From Anoxynatronum sibiricum (GTDB lineage Bacteria > Bacillota > Clostridia > Peptostreptococcales > Tindalliaceae), in NCBI RefSeq assembly GCF_039414295.1, contig NZ_JBCITM010000001.1, positions 372,001-436,000 of the forward strand: 64,000 nt of DNA, in the 5' to 3' direction. The notes beneath the pieces were generated by a model. The model saw only the letters and a list, made by a program, of their open reading frames with translations, was not told where the DNA came from and did no database searches. Within the stretch, counting starts at the first letter, position 1; each line of letters starts with the position of its first letter. A program made the position numbers and the translations under genes. Positions 1-8,032 of the stretch are shown here, one piece after another.

Positions 1-602
1 CCTCCGGTGGCTGTATTCCGGCTGAATACCTGGATACTCCCATTGATTACGATAACCTTATTTCGCTGGGGTCTATGATGGGATCTGGCGGGATGATTGT
101 GCTGGATGAAGACAACTGTATGGTTGACGTGGCGCGTTTCTTCCTGGACTTTACAGAAGAAGAATCCTGCGGCAAGTGCACACCCTGTCGTGAAGGCACC
201 AAACGTATGCACGAGTTACTGGATAAAATTGTTGAAGGTAAAGGTACAATGGACGATGTGGCTAAGCTGGAAACGTTGGCTAAAACCATCAAAGGGGCAT
301 CCCTGTGCGGGCTGGGTCAAACAGCTCCCAACCCTGTGTTATCCACCTTGAAATATTTCCGGCATGAGTATGAGGCGCATGTCAATGACAAGAAATGCCC
401 AGCAGGTGTCTGTCAGGCGCTGTTGCAATACCTGGTCATTGATGATCTTTGTAAGAAATGCGGTATTTGCGCCGCCAAGTGTCCTGTGAACTGCATTAGT
501 GGTGTCAAAGGCAAAGAAATATATCACATCGATCAAGAACGCTGCATTAAGTGCGGTGCCTGCCTGGTAGCTTGCCCATTCAAAGCCATCAAAAAAGGGT
601 AG
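1..602 (+). CDS. NuoF/HydB-like NADH-binding iron-sulfur subunit of a formate dehydrogenase complex (3' part only)
   Basis: The gene enters from the left edge, so only about 200 C-terminal codons are visible. The frame is open from base 3 and begins with an SGGCIP motif typical of the end of the FMN/NADH-binding NuoF fold. Then comes ESCGKCxPCR plus a later CGLGQ cysteine, the ligands of the NuoF-type [4Fe-4S] cluster. The end carries two ferredoxin motifs, CKKCGICAAKCP and CIKCGACLVACP, an extension found in HydB/HndC-like subunits. It lies 38 bases before fdhA, so it probably passes electrons between formate oxidation and NAD(H), and perhaps ferredoxin. It could equally be annotated as an NADP-reducing hydrogenase subunit; the neighbour favours formate dehydrogenase. 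Confidence 0.85.
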   Translation, partial: SGGCIPAEYLDTPIDYDNLISLGSMMGSGGMIVLDEDNCMVDVARFFLDFTEEESCGKCTPCREGTKRMHELLDKIVEGKGTMDDVAKLETLAKTIKGASLCGLGQTAPNPVLSTLKYFRHEYEAHVNDKKCPAGVCQALLQYLVIDDLCKKCGICAAKCPVNCISGVKGKEIYHIDQERCIKCGACLVACPFKAIKKG

Positions 603-640
603 TTGTCGGGTAATGATAGAACCTGTAAAGGAGGATTCGA

Positions 641-3313
641 ATGATCACGTTGAAAATAAACGGCTTTGATGTGGAAGTCAAAGAAGGCGCTACCATTTAT
701 CATGCCGCATCCAGTATCGGCGTCAAAATTCCCACGCTCTGTTATGATGAAAGGCTCAAACCCCACGGTTCCTGCCGCATTTGTGTGGTGGAGGTGGAAG
801 GGGCCCGTTCTTTAATGGCATCCTGCAGCACCCCTGCTGCCAATGGCATGGTGGTACACACTGAAAGTGAAGCTGTGGTGACTGCCCGCAAGGAACTTCT
901 TGACTTGATTTTGGCAAACCACCCGCTGGACTGCCTTACCTGTGAGAAGGCTGGGCGCTGCACCTTGCAAGATCTCTGTTATCAGTATGATATTGAAGAG
1001 AGCACCTTCGACGGTAAGCGGAAATCCTATGAAAAAGATGCCTCCAATGAGTTTTATACAGCCGATCAAACAAAATGCATTCTTTGCGGAAAGTGTGTAT
1101 ATGTTTGTTCTCAGGTTCAAAACACCGATGCCATCTGTTTTGTAGACCGGGGTTTTGAAACCCACATCGGCACTCCCTTTGATATGGGACTGTCAGAGTC
1201 TACCTGTGTCTCTTGTGGTAACTGCGTAGCTGTTTGCCCGGTTGGTGCATTAATGCCAAAACGCAAAGAAAAGTTCAGATACTGGGAAGTTGAGAAAGTG
1301 AAAACCACCTGCTCTTACTGCGGAGTCGGATGTCAGATGGAACTGCTGGTTAAGGATGGAAAGGTAGTGGAAGTAGAGCCGGTAAAAGGCCACTCCAATG
1401 ATGGCTTACTTTGTGTCAAAGGCCGTTTTTCCTATGATTTTGTCAATCATCCATCACGACTGAAAAAACCTTTGGTGCGTAAAAATGGTGTTCTGGAAGA
1501 AGTCACCTGGGATGAAGCCTATGAAACGATTGTGAACAAAATCAAAGAAATAAAAGCTGCTGATGGCCCTGATGCCATTGCCGCTTTTTCATCAGCCCGT
1601 GGCCTGACAGAAGAAAATTATCTAATGACCAAAATGATGCGCGCAGTCATCGGGACCAATAATGTGGACCACTGCGCACGCCTCTGACATTCCTCCACTG
1701 TTGCAGGTCTTGCAACAACACTTGGAAGCGGCGCGATGACCAACAGTATTGCTGATATTCAGCAGGCAGACACCATTTTTGTCACCGGGTCAAACACCAC
1801 AGAGTCCCATCCCGTCATTGGAGCCCAATTGAAGCGCTCTGTTCGCAATGGCTCAAAACTGATTGTGGCAGATCCCCGTGAAATACCGCTGGCAGCCGAG
1901 GCAGATGTGTTCCTGAAAATTAAACCGGGAACCAGTATCGCCCTCCATAACGCCATGATGAACGTGATTCTGGAGGAAAAGCTTCAGGATGAAACCTATA
2001 TTCGTGAAAATACGGATAACTTTGATGAGCTGGCTGAAAGTCTTAAAAAATACACCCCTGAGTATTCAGCAGAAATATGCGGAGTTGATGCAGACAAGAT
2101 CCGTGAAGCGGCCCGTCTCTATGCCGGTGTTGATAAAGCGGCCATCCTGTATTGCATGGGCATCACTCAGCATGTGAATGGAACAGAGACAGTGATGAGC
2201 TTATCCAACCTGGCGCTGATTACCGGTAACATTGGAAAGCCCGGCTCCGGCGTGAATCCTCTTCGCGGTCAAAACAACGTGCAGGGAGCTTGTGACATGG
2301 GTGCACTGCCCAATGTCTTCACCGGCTATCAGCCTGTCGGCAACCCTGGCGCTCTTGAAAAATTTGAAAAGGCCTGGGGTGTCACACTTTCAGACAAGGC
2401 GGGGCTAACGGTGACCGAGACGTTTAAAGCCATTGAGGAAGACCGGGTGAAGATGCTTTATATCTTCGGAGAGAATCCCATGATTTCTGATCCGGATACC
2501 CATCATGCCGAGCACGCCCTTCAAAAGACCTTCCTGGTAGTACAGGACCTGTTCCTCACTGAAACTGCTGAGTTGGCCGACGTGGTATTGCCGGCAGCAT
2601 CTTTCGCTGAGAAAGATGGGACTTTCGTTAACACCGAAAGAAGAGTGCAACGGGTTCGAAAAGCTGTGAACCCACCAGGAGAAGCAAAACCCGACTGGGT
2701 AGTCTTTATGGATCTGATGAATCGTTTGGGCTACGAGAAAAAATACAATGACGCTGAAGAAATCTTTGAAGAAATTCGCAAGGTAACCCCCCAATATGCC
2801 GGTATTACCTATGACCGCATCAAAGGGAGAGGCATCCAGTGGCCTTGCCCCACCACCGATCATCCGGGCACACCTGTGCTTCACATTGGCAAACCCGCCC
2901 GGGGCGCTGGTCTGCTGAAGCCTGTTGAGTTCGTTGAATCAGGAGAGCTGGGGGATGAAGAGTACCCGCTGGTGATGACCACCGGCCGCATCCTTTATCA
3001 GTATCACACCCGTACCATGACCGGCAAAACAGAAGGTATTAACAATATGGCGCCGGAAGTATACGTGGAAGTGAACCCTGAATTGGCGGCAGCCAAAGGC
3101 ATTGAAGATGGTGCCATGGTTAAGATTACATCCCGTCGCGGTTTTGTCACCATGAAAGCAAAAGTGACCGACAGAGTGGAAAAGGGTGTTCTCTTCATAC
3201 CCTTCCATTGGGAAAGTGGCGCGAATGTGCTGACTAACGGTGAAGTGCTTGACCAGTACTGCAAGATCCCAGGCCTAAAAGTGACAGGGGTTAACCTGGA
3301 AAAAATGGCGTAA
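641..3313 (+). CDS. fdhA: Formate dehydrogenase alpha subunit, selenocysteine-containing, with NuoG-like N-terminus
   Basis: Catalytic subunit for reversible formate oxidation with a molybdenum or tungsten bis-pterin cofactor. The start has an AAAGGAGG site. The N-terminal part is NuoG-like: [2Fe-2S] cysteines C34, C45, C48, C62, an HxxxC cluster motif near 94-107, and two [4Fe-4S] motifs starting near C146 and C189. The cofactor domain opens with CSYCGVGC near residue 224. At codon 349 (1685-1687) the frame meets TGA, then continues unbroken in the same frame to 3313. The flanking residues DHCARL-U-HSSTVAGL match the active-site Sec/Cys position of formate dehydrogenases, and a SECIS hairpin follows. 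The full product is 890 residues. Gene callers that treat TGA as stop will split it into 641-1687 and 1736-3313. Confidence 0.95.
1685..1728 (+). promoter_or_regulatory. Bacterial SECIS element directing selenocysteine insertion
   Basis: Directly after the TGA, bases 1700-1705 (GTTGCA) pair perfectly with 1711-1716 (TGCAAC) around the loop GGTCT at 1706-1710. A lower helix can form between 1692-1697 and 1723-1728. The distance from TGA to the loop is 18 bases. From memory the E. coli fdhF SECIS has the same GUUGCAGGUCU apical sequence at the same distance, which makes SelB recognition very likely. The stem sits inside the coding sequence, as bacterial SECIS elements do. Confidence 0.88.
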
Positions 3314-3334
3314 GCCGTCACACACAAGACTATA

Positions 3335-3371
3335 AAAACCCGGTTTCTCAAGTAATGAGAAACCGGGTTTT
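3335..3371 (+). terminator. Intrinsic terminator after fdhA
   Basis: A perfect 16-bp stem, 3335-3350 with 3356-3371, and a 5-base loop (AGTAA). The stem begins with AAAA and ends with TTTT, so it can act in both directions: for fdhA on the plus strand and for the convergent ferritin-like gene. Confidence 0.85.
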
Positions 3372-3431
3372 GTGTGCCGCGATCTTTTCAAAAGGTGATT
3401 TTAGAGTACTCAGCTCAGTTCAGTCGAAACA

Positions 3432-3932
3432 TCAACCACCCCAGGGCTGGCTCATGTAGTCTTCCATCAAACGCTGGTGTTCTTCCTTGAACAGTTTTTC
3501 ATGGCCCTGTTCCCATAAAGCCAAAGTGTGGAACAGTTTTTTGGCACTGGGATCATCGGTGTTGTCAGCTGCATTCTGGTAAAATTCAGCAAAATCTTTT
3601 TCCATTAAATAGGCAGTGCGCAGCACACTCATGTCAGGTACCATGCTTTCAGTCACCTGCTGGTCAAGCAGTTCATTCTCTGCACGATCGGCAAAAATAT
3701 TTTTTTCCCGGTCAAGATCAAAGTCTACCTCTTTAAAAGTCTGATGCTTTTCAAAATGCTCCAGTTGTTCCTTCAGGTACTCGTAATGGTCCATTTCAAC
3801 GTCTGCCAGTCGCAATAACATGTCTTTTGCACTGGCCAGGCTTACTTTTTCAGATTGATGGCGGAAAAAATCCACACCTTGCAATTCCCGCTCCATGGCA
3901 TAGCGGATGATGTTTTGATAATTCTGTTTCAT
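3432..3932 (-). CDS. Ferritin-like/rubrerythrin-type diiron protein
   Basis: A 166-residue, mostly helical protein with the spacing of a four-helix ferritin-like fold: ERELQG in helix 1, DVEMDHYEYL (ExxH-like) in helix 2, EKDFAEFY in helix 3 and WEQGHEKLF in helix 4. These Glu/His pairs would bind a diiron centre. No rubredoxin Cx2C domain is present, so it is not a full rubrerythrin. Related proteins in anaerobes act in peroxide or oxygen protection or iron handling; the exact role cannot be read here. It has a GGAGG site before the ATG and converges on fdhA. Confidence 0.75.
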   Translation of the reverse strand: MKQNYQNIIRYAMERELQGVDFFRHQSEKVSLASAKDMLLRLADVEMDHYEYLKEQLEHFEKHQTFKEVDFDLDREKNIFADRAENELLDQQVTESMVPDMSVLRTAYLMEKDFAEFYQNAADNTDDPSAKKLFHTLALWEQGHEKLFKEEHQRLMEDYMSQPWGG

Positions 3933-4049
3933 TTAAACGCCTCCCCGTTAAAATCTTAACACTATTATACCATATTTATACCACAAAATGTCGGCGAATA
4001 AACCGGATTCTGGTATAATAATCATAGTAGTACACAGGGAGGGTCACAA

Positions 4050-4877
4050 ATGAATCTCGAACAGCAAAACGTCAAGCATACCTGTTCCATCATGCGAATC
4101 CAGCAGGAAGGCCCGTTGGCAAGGCCCGTTGCCATCGAAACCAGTGATGAAGTCATCATGGAAAAGCCCCTGACAATCTTTTTAAATGAGCAGGAGTGGA
4201 TCACACTCTTAAGTTCAGGTACGGCCATGGAATATCTGGCAGTGGGATTTTTATACTCTGAAGGGATTTTACTCCGAAGAGAAGACTTGCTCAACTATTA
4301 CCTCGATAGCGATGAAGGTAAATTTCACGTTCAGCTGAAAGAAAATCCAGAGTTAAAAACTCGATTAAAAGGCAAGCGAGCTGTTACCACCGGCTGCGGA
4401 AAAGGTACTGTCTTTTTCGACGTGCTGGATGCTCTGACGACTCAGCCCATTAAGAACCAATACAAGATCCCGTTTGATGTGATACTGCAACTGTCTTCTG
4501 CTTTTCAAAAACGATCCATTCTGTTTCAGGAAACTGGGGGAGTGCATGCCTGTGCATTATGTGACATCTCAGGCATTCAACTTTTTCATGAAGACGTGGG
4601 CCGTCATAATGCACTGGATAAGGTTGTTGGTGAGGCTTTGATCAAGGATATTTCGGTAGATGAAAAGTGGCTGATTACCAGTGGCCGCCTTTCTTCGGAA
4701 ATGGTGATAAAAACAGCGCGTTACGGTATTGCGACGCTTATTTCCAGATCGGCCCCCACCAATCTGGCGGTGGAACTGGCGACACAGTTGAATATGACCC
4801 TCATTGGATTTGCGCGGGGGAACCGCATGAATATTTACACAGGCAGGGAAAGGGTTTTCATTAAAGGGGAAGAGTGA
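4050..4877 (+). CDS. fdhD: Formate dehydrogenase accessory sulfurtransferase FdhD
   Basis: Family role: FdhD passes sulfur from a cysteine desulfurase to the molybdenum cofactor, which formate dehydrogenase needs for activity. The 275-residue product shows family landmarks: the TTGCGKG loop near residue 115 with the conserved cysteine, the ETGGVHACAL segment, EDVGRHNALDKV and TSGRLSSEM. Only one Cys is present in the GCGKG loop rather than the CxxC of the E. coli protein, a form I believe is common in Bacillota. The start has GGGAGG eight bases upstream. It lies just downstream of fdhA, with only the ferritin-like gene between. Confidence 0.93.
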   Translation: MNLEQQNVKHTCSIMRIQQEGPLARPVAIETSDEVIMEKPLTIFLNEQEWITLLSSGTAMEYLAVGFLYSEGILLRREDLLNYYLDSDEGKFHVQLKENPELKTRLKGKRAVTTGCGKGTVFFDVLDALTTQPIKNQYKIPFDVILQLSSAFQKRSILFQETGGVHACALCDISGIQLFHEDVGRHNALDKVVGEALIKDISVDEKWLITSGRLSSEMVIKTARYGIATLISRSAPTNLAVELATQLNMTLIGFARGNRMNIYTGRERVFIKGEE

Positions 4878-4955
4878 TATAATCAACTTAAATGAATGAT
4901 CAGAATTTTTTCCGAGTTGTTTTTTTCTAAGGGAATGCATTCCTATGAAGAACAA

Positions 4956-5046
4956 CCGTCGGGTACTGGGAGAAATCCCCGTGCCTCCCGTGATGGAAAG
5001 GAAAAAAGCCCCGCAGGGAGCCTCCTTACCATCGGCTCCTTTTTTG
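4956..5046 (+). promoter_or_regulatory. Molybdenum-cofactor (Moco-type) riboswitch with overlapping terminator
   Basis: The leader of moaA contains GTGCCTCCC (4981-4989), GGAAAGGA and GGGAGCCTCC (5016-5025), the repeated GCCTCC/AAGGA pattern I associate with the Moco RNA motif. A closing helix can form between CCG..GGTA (4956-4965) and TACC..CGG (5027-5035). An intrinsic terminator follows: GGAGCC (5017-5022) with GGCTCC (5034-5039), then TTTTTT (5040-5045). The terminator arms overlap the aptamer 3' side, so the two folds exclude each other. Ligand (Moco or tungsten cofactor) and sign of control cannot be told from sequence. Confidence 0.75.
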
Positions 5047-5088
5047 TATTGCATCAGAGAGAAATGCTAAGAGACAGGAGGATCATGT

Positions 5089-6048
5089 ATGGCAGATCGA
5101 TACAGTCGCCACATCACGTATATGCGTATTTCGGTGACAGACTTATGCAATATGCGCTGTCAATACTGCATGCCGGAAGAAGGTGTTGAAAAGCGCACCC
5201 ATGAAGATCTTTTGTCATTTGAAGAAATCGTTTCCATTGTGAAAGCCAGTGTACCTCTGGGTATCCGAAAAATTCGCATCACTGGTGGTGAGCCGTTGGT
5301 ACGCAATGGGATTGTTTCGCTGGTGGAACAGTTAAGGCAAATCAATGGTATCGAAGAAATTGCCATGACGACCAATGGGACACTGCTGAAATCAATGGCC
5401 AAACCATTGAAGGAGGCAGGTTTAAATCGTTTTAATATAAGCATTGACTCGCTGAAGGAAAACCGCTATCGTGAGATTACCCGTGGCGGGCGCCTGTCTG
5501 ATGTTCTTGAAGGAATTGAAACCGTTCTTTCGCTGGGAATGACACCACTAAAGCTGAATACGGTGGTGATAGGAGGTCTTAATGATGATGAAGTCAAAGA
5601 CTTTACATCACTAACGATCAATGAACACATCGATGTTCGATTCATAGAACTGATGCCGGTGGGACAAGCCAGCCAGTGGGCAGAAAATAGGTTCATATCC
5701 AATGATGTACTGCTGGAAAAGCTGGGATTTTTGCTTACAGAACAGCGGGAAAATGGAAGTCCAGCCCAGTATTATCGCTTGCCGGGTGCCCTGGGACGAG
5801 TGGGATTTATTAATCCCATCAGTCATCATTTCTGTCATGAATGCAACCGCATTCGCCTTACCAGCGACGGCCGGTTGAAACCCTGCCTTCACAGCAATGA
5901 TGAAATTGATCTTCGTTCGGTATTGCATCAGCCTGCAAGTCAAATCACCAAAGTCATTGCCCAGGCCATTGATCGCAAACCGGAAAGACATCAGTTAGAT
6001 CTAGATGAGCGCTGTACCAGCCGTAATATGTGTCAGATTGGTGGTTGA
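5089..6048 (+). CDS. moaA: GTP 3',8-cyclase MoaA (molybdenum cofactor biosynthesis)
   Basis: Radical-SAM enzyme that, with MoaC, starts molybdopterin synthesis from GTP. The product is 319 residues, normal for the family. The N-terminal cluster motif is C20-x3-C24-x2-C27, followed by the GGEPL SAM-binding segment. The C-terminal cluster is C249-x2-C252-x13-C266, as expected for MoaA. It ends in Gly-Gly, which MoaA uses for catalysis. AGGAGG at 5076-5081 selects this ATG; another ATG four bases earlier is out of frame. The Moco-type riboswitch upstream and fdhA/fdhD nearby fit a supply of cofactor for formate dehydrogenase. No other moa/mog genes are in the window. Confidence 0.95.
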   Translation: MADRYSRHITYMRISVTDLCNMRCQYCMPEEGVEKRTHEDLLSFEEIVSIVKASVPLGIRKIRITGGEPLVRNGIVSLVEQLRQINGIEEIAMTTNGTLLKSMAKPLKEAGLNRFNISIDSLKENRYREITRGGRLSDVLEGIETVLSLGMTPLKLNTVVIGGLNDDEVKDFTSLTINEHIDVRFIELMPVGQASQWAENRFISNDVLLEKLGFLLTEQRENGSPAQYYRLPGALGRVGFINPISHHFCHECNRIRLTSDGRLKPCLHSNDEIDLRSVLHQPASQITKVIAQAIDRKPERHQLDLDERCTSRNMCQIGG

Positions 6049-6074
6049 TACCTTCTGAGAAACGCAGCCACCTG

Positions 6075-6103
6075 AAGCCCACATGTTTCATGATGGGCTT
6101 TTC
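6075..6103 (+). terminator. Probable terminator after moaA
   Basis: AAGCCCA (6075-6081) pairs with TGGGCTT (6094-6100), extended by CATG/CATG inside, followed by TTTC. Moderate stem with a short T tract. Confidence 0.6.
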
Positions 6104-6142
6104 TGTTGGAGAGAATAGGTGACTTATACGAATGACAGTGCG

Positions 6143-6171
6143 TTGACCCTTCCCATGCAAACCGATATAAT
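6143..6171 (+). promoter_or_regulatory. Sigma-A-type promoter of murB and downstream genes
   Basis: TTGACC (6143-6148), a 17-base spacer, then TATAAT (6166-6171). Transcription would begin near 6178, which rules out the in-frame GTG at 6175 as the murB start. Confidence 0.7.
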
Positions 6172-6243
6172 GAAGTGAGACGGTCACAGGGAGCCGGAAG
6201 ATTTCCTCATGAGTTCCGGCAAAAAAAGGCAGAGGTGAACATT

Positions 6244-7155
6244 TTGATTGAGCAAGCATTGGAGAAGGCACTGAAACAGATAGTGGGAGAACCGGCTTTG
6301 CGTTGTCAGGAGCCCATGAAAGCACATACTTCCTTTCAAATAGGCGGTCCTGCTGATTATCTGGCAGAACCCGGCACAGAAGCCCAGTTGGCTGGTCTTC
6401 TATCCCTTTGCCAGGAGAGCGGTGTTCCTGTCATGGTCATTGGAAACGGCAGCAACATGCTGGTTTCAGACACAGGCATCAGGGGCGTGGTGATCAAAAT
6501 AGGCAAAAAGATGAATCGTGTCACCGTTCATGGACAACAGGTCAATGCACAGGCAGGGGCGACTCTTTCCAGTCTGTCACGCACATTATTACAGCAATCT
6601 CTGGCAGGGTTTGAGTTCGCTGCCGGCATCCCCGGAACACTGGGGGGAGCACTGGCCATGAATGCAGGTGCCTATGGCGGCGAAATGAAAGACATCCTGG
6701 TGAATTGCCGGGTGATGAACTCCCGAGGCATTATTCAAACTCTCACGCTTGATGAAATGCACATGGGATATCGATCCAGTCGTGTGCAGAAGACGGGAGA
6801 AATCATCTTATCGGCCAATCTCGCGCTGAAGTCAGGAGTATACAGGCAAATTAAGTTTATGATGGATGATTACTGGCAGCGACGCGTCACACGACAACCT
6901 TATTATCTGCCCAGTGGCGGTAGTGTTTTCAAGAGGCCTGAAGGGTATTTTGCAGGAAAGCTGATTGAAGATTGTCAGTTAAAAGGCGTGGCTGTGGGTG
7001 GTGCCATGGTGTCAGAACTTCATGCCGGCTTTATTGTTAACACAGGAGATGCGACAGCAGCAGATGTCGTTAATCTGATGAACCTGATCTGCAAGCGGGT
7101 GAAAGAAACCCACGGCGTCGATTTGGAAGCGGAACTGAGAGTAATTGGTGCATAG
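6244..7155 (+). CDS. murB: UDP-N-acetylenolpyruvoylglucosamine reductase MurB
   Basis: Cytoplasmic FAD enzyme that reduces UDP-GlcNAc-enolpyruvate to UDP-MurNAc for peptidoglycan. FAD-binding segments are visible: GNGSNMLVSD, AGIPGTLGGA and NAGAYGGE. Near the C-terminus PSGGSVFKRP holds the catalytic serine region, followed by GKLIED and GFIVN. I chose TTG at 6244 because AGAGGTGA lies five to six bases upstream; GTG at 6235 is an alternative, and both are downstream of the predicted promoter. This gives about 303 residues, normal for MurB. It begins a run of closely spaced genes through rapZ, yvcK, the Nudix gene and whiA; murB next to rapZ is common in clostridia. Confidence 0.93.
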   Translation: MIEQALEKALKQIVGEPALRCQEPMKAHTSFQIGGPADYLAEPGTEAQLAGLLSLCQESGVPVMVIGNGSNMLVSDTGIRGVVIKIGKKMNRVTVHGQQVNAQAGATLSSLSRTLLQQSLAGFEFAAGIPGTLGGALAMNAGAYGGEMKDILVNCRVMNSRGIIQTLTLDEMHMGYRSSRVQKTGEIILSANLALKSGVYRQIKFMMDDYWQRRVTRQPYYLPSGGSVFKRPEGYFAGKLIEDCQLKGVAVGGAMVSELHAGFIVNTGDATAADVVNLMNLICKRVKETHGVDLEAELRVIGA

Positions 7156-7171
7156 ACAGGATGGTGAAACA

Positions 7172-8023
7172 ATGAAGTTTGTTATTATCACAGGGCTTTC
7201 AGGAGCCGGAAAAAGCCTCACGGTAAAGTGCATGGAAGATCTTGGCTTTTATTGCGTTGATAATTTGCCTCCCGTACTGATCCCACGGTTCGCCGAATTG
7301 TGTGAAAAAACCAGAGGAAGCATCGATAAAATAGCACTGGTGATGGATATTCGGGGGGGGCTTTTTTTCGATGACTTATTCATTAGTCTTGATGCCTTCC
7401 GGGACCAGGGACATGATTACGAAATATTGTTTCTGGATGCAAGTGATGAAACGCTCATTAAGCGCTATAAAGAAACACGGCGCAGCCATCCCCTTTCACG
7501 TGATGGCGCCATAGGTGCAGGCATACGGTTGGAACGACAAAAATTACAACAATTAAAAGAAATGGCCGTCACAATTCTTGACACCAGCCGACTGAATCCA
7601 ACCCAGCTGAAAGAAGAGCTGCGGCACCTCTATTTGGAAGGTGGCGAACGGAACCATTTTATGATTTCTCTCATCACCTTTGGATTCAAACATGGAATTC
7701 CGCTGGATTCAGATTTGATTTTTGATGTTCGTTTCCTGCCGAATCCTTTCTATGAAGAAGAATTGAAATCTTTAACAGGTCTTGACCAACGAGTCAGAAG
7801 CTATGTGCTTGACAACGAAACAGCCGTTGATTTTCTGGAGCACCTGGAAAACATGATGCTCTTTCTTATTCCCAACTATATTCGGGAAGGTAAGCATCAG
7901 CTGGTGGTGGGAGTTGGATGCACCGGCGGCAGACACCGGTCGGTGTCCATTGCCCTTGCGCTTGCCAATTACCTGCAACAACATGGGTATCGGGTAATTC
8001 TGGAACACCGGGACATTGAATAA
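7172..8023 (+). CDS. rapZ: RNase adapter/nucleotide-binding protein RapZ (YvcJ)
   Basis: P-loop protein of about 283 residues with Walker A GLSGAGKS at residues 8-15 and the conserved VDNLPP segment soon after. The C-terminal half has the family signature, GCTGGRHRSV near residues 250-260. In E. coli RapZ senses glucosamine-6-phosphate and guides RNase E; in Bacillus YvcJ is a GTPase-like protein linked to competence. The ATG at 7172 gives the standard N-terminus and follows GGATGGTG. The murB stop is only 16 bases upstream, and yvcK begins 9 bases after its end, so the genes are probably co-transcribed. Confidence 0.93.
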   Translation: MKFVIITGLSGAGKSLTVKCMEDLGFYCVDNLPPVLIPRFAELCEKTRGSIDKIALVMDIRGGLFFDDLFISLDAFRDQGHDYEILFLDASDETLIKRYKETRRSHPLSRDGAIGAGIRLERQKLQQLKEMAVTILDTSRLNPTQLKEELRHLYLEGGERNHFMISLITFGFKHGIPLDSDLIFDVRFLPNPFYEEELKSLTGLDQRVRSYVLDNETAVDFLEHLENMMLFLIPNYIREGKHQLVVGVGCTGGRHRSVSIALALANYLQQHGYRVILEHRDIE

Positions 8024-8032
8024 GGTGACATC

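Noticed and set aside
641..3313. fdhA read as two genes or as a nonsense-broken pseudogene
   Set aside because: The TGA is at the known active-site position, the frame is the same on both sides and a SECIS hairpin follows.
4896..5189. 97-codon frame covering the moaA leader
   Set aside because: It runs through a structured riboswitch and terminator and into moaA in another frame.
6175..6243. murB start at GTG 6175
   Set aside because: It lies upstream of the transcript start predicted from the promoter at 6143-6171.
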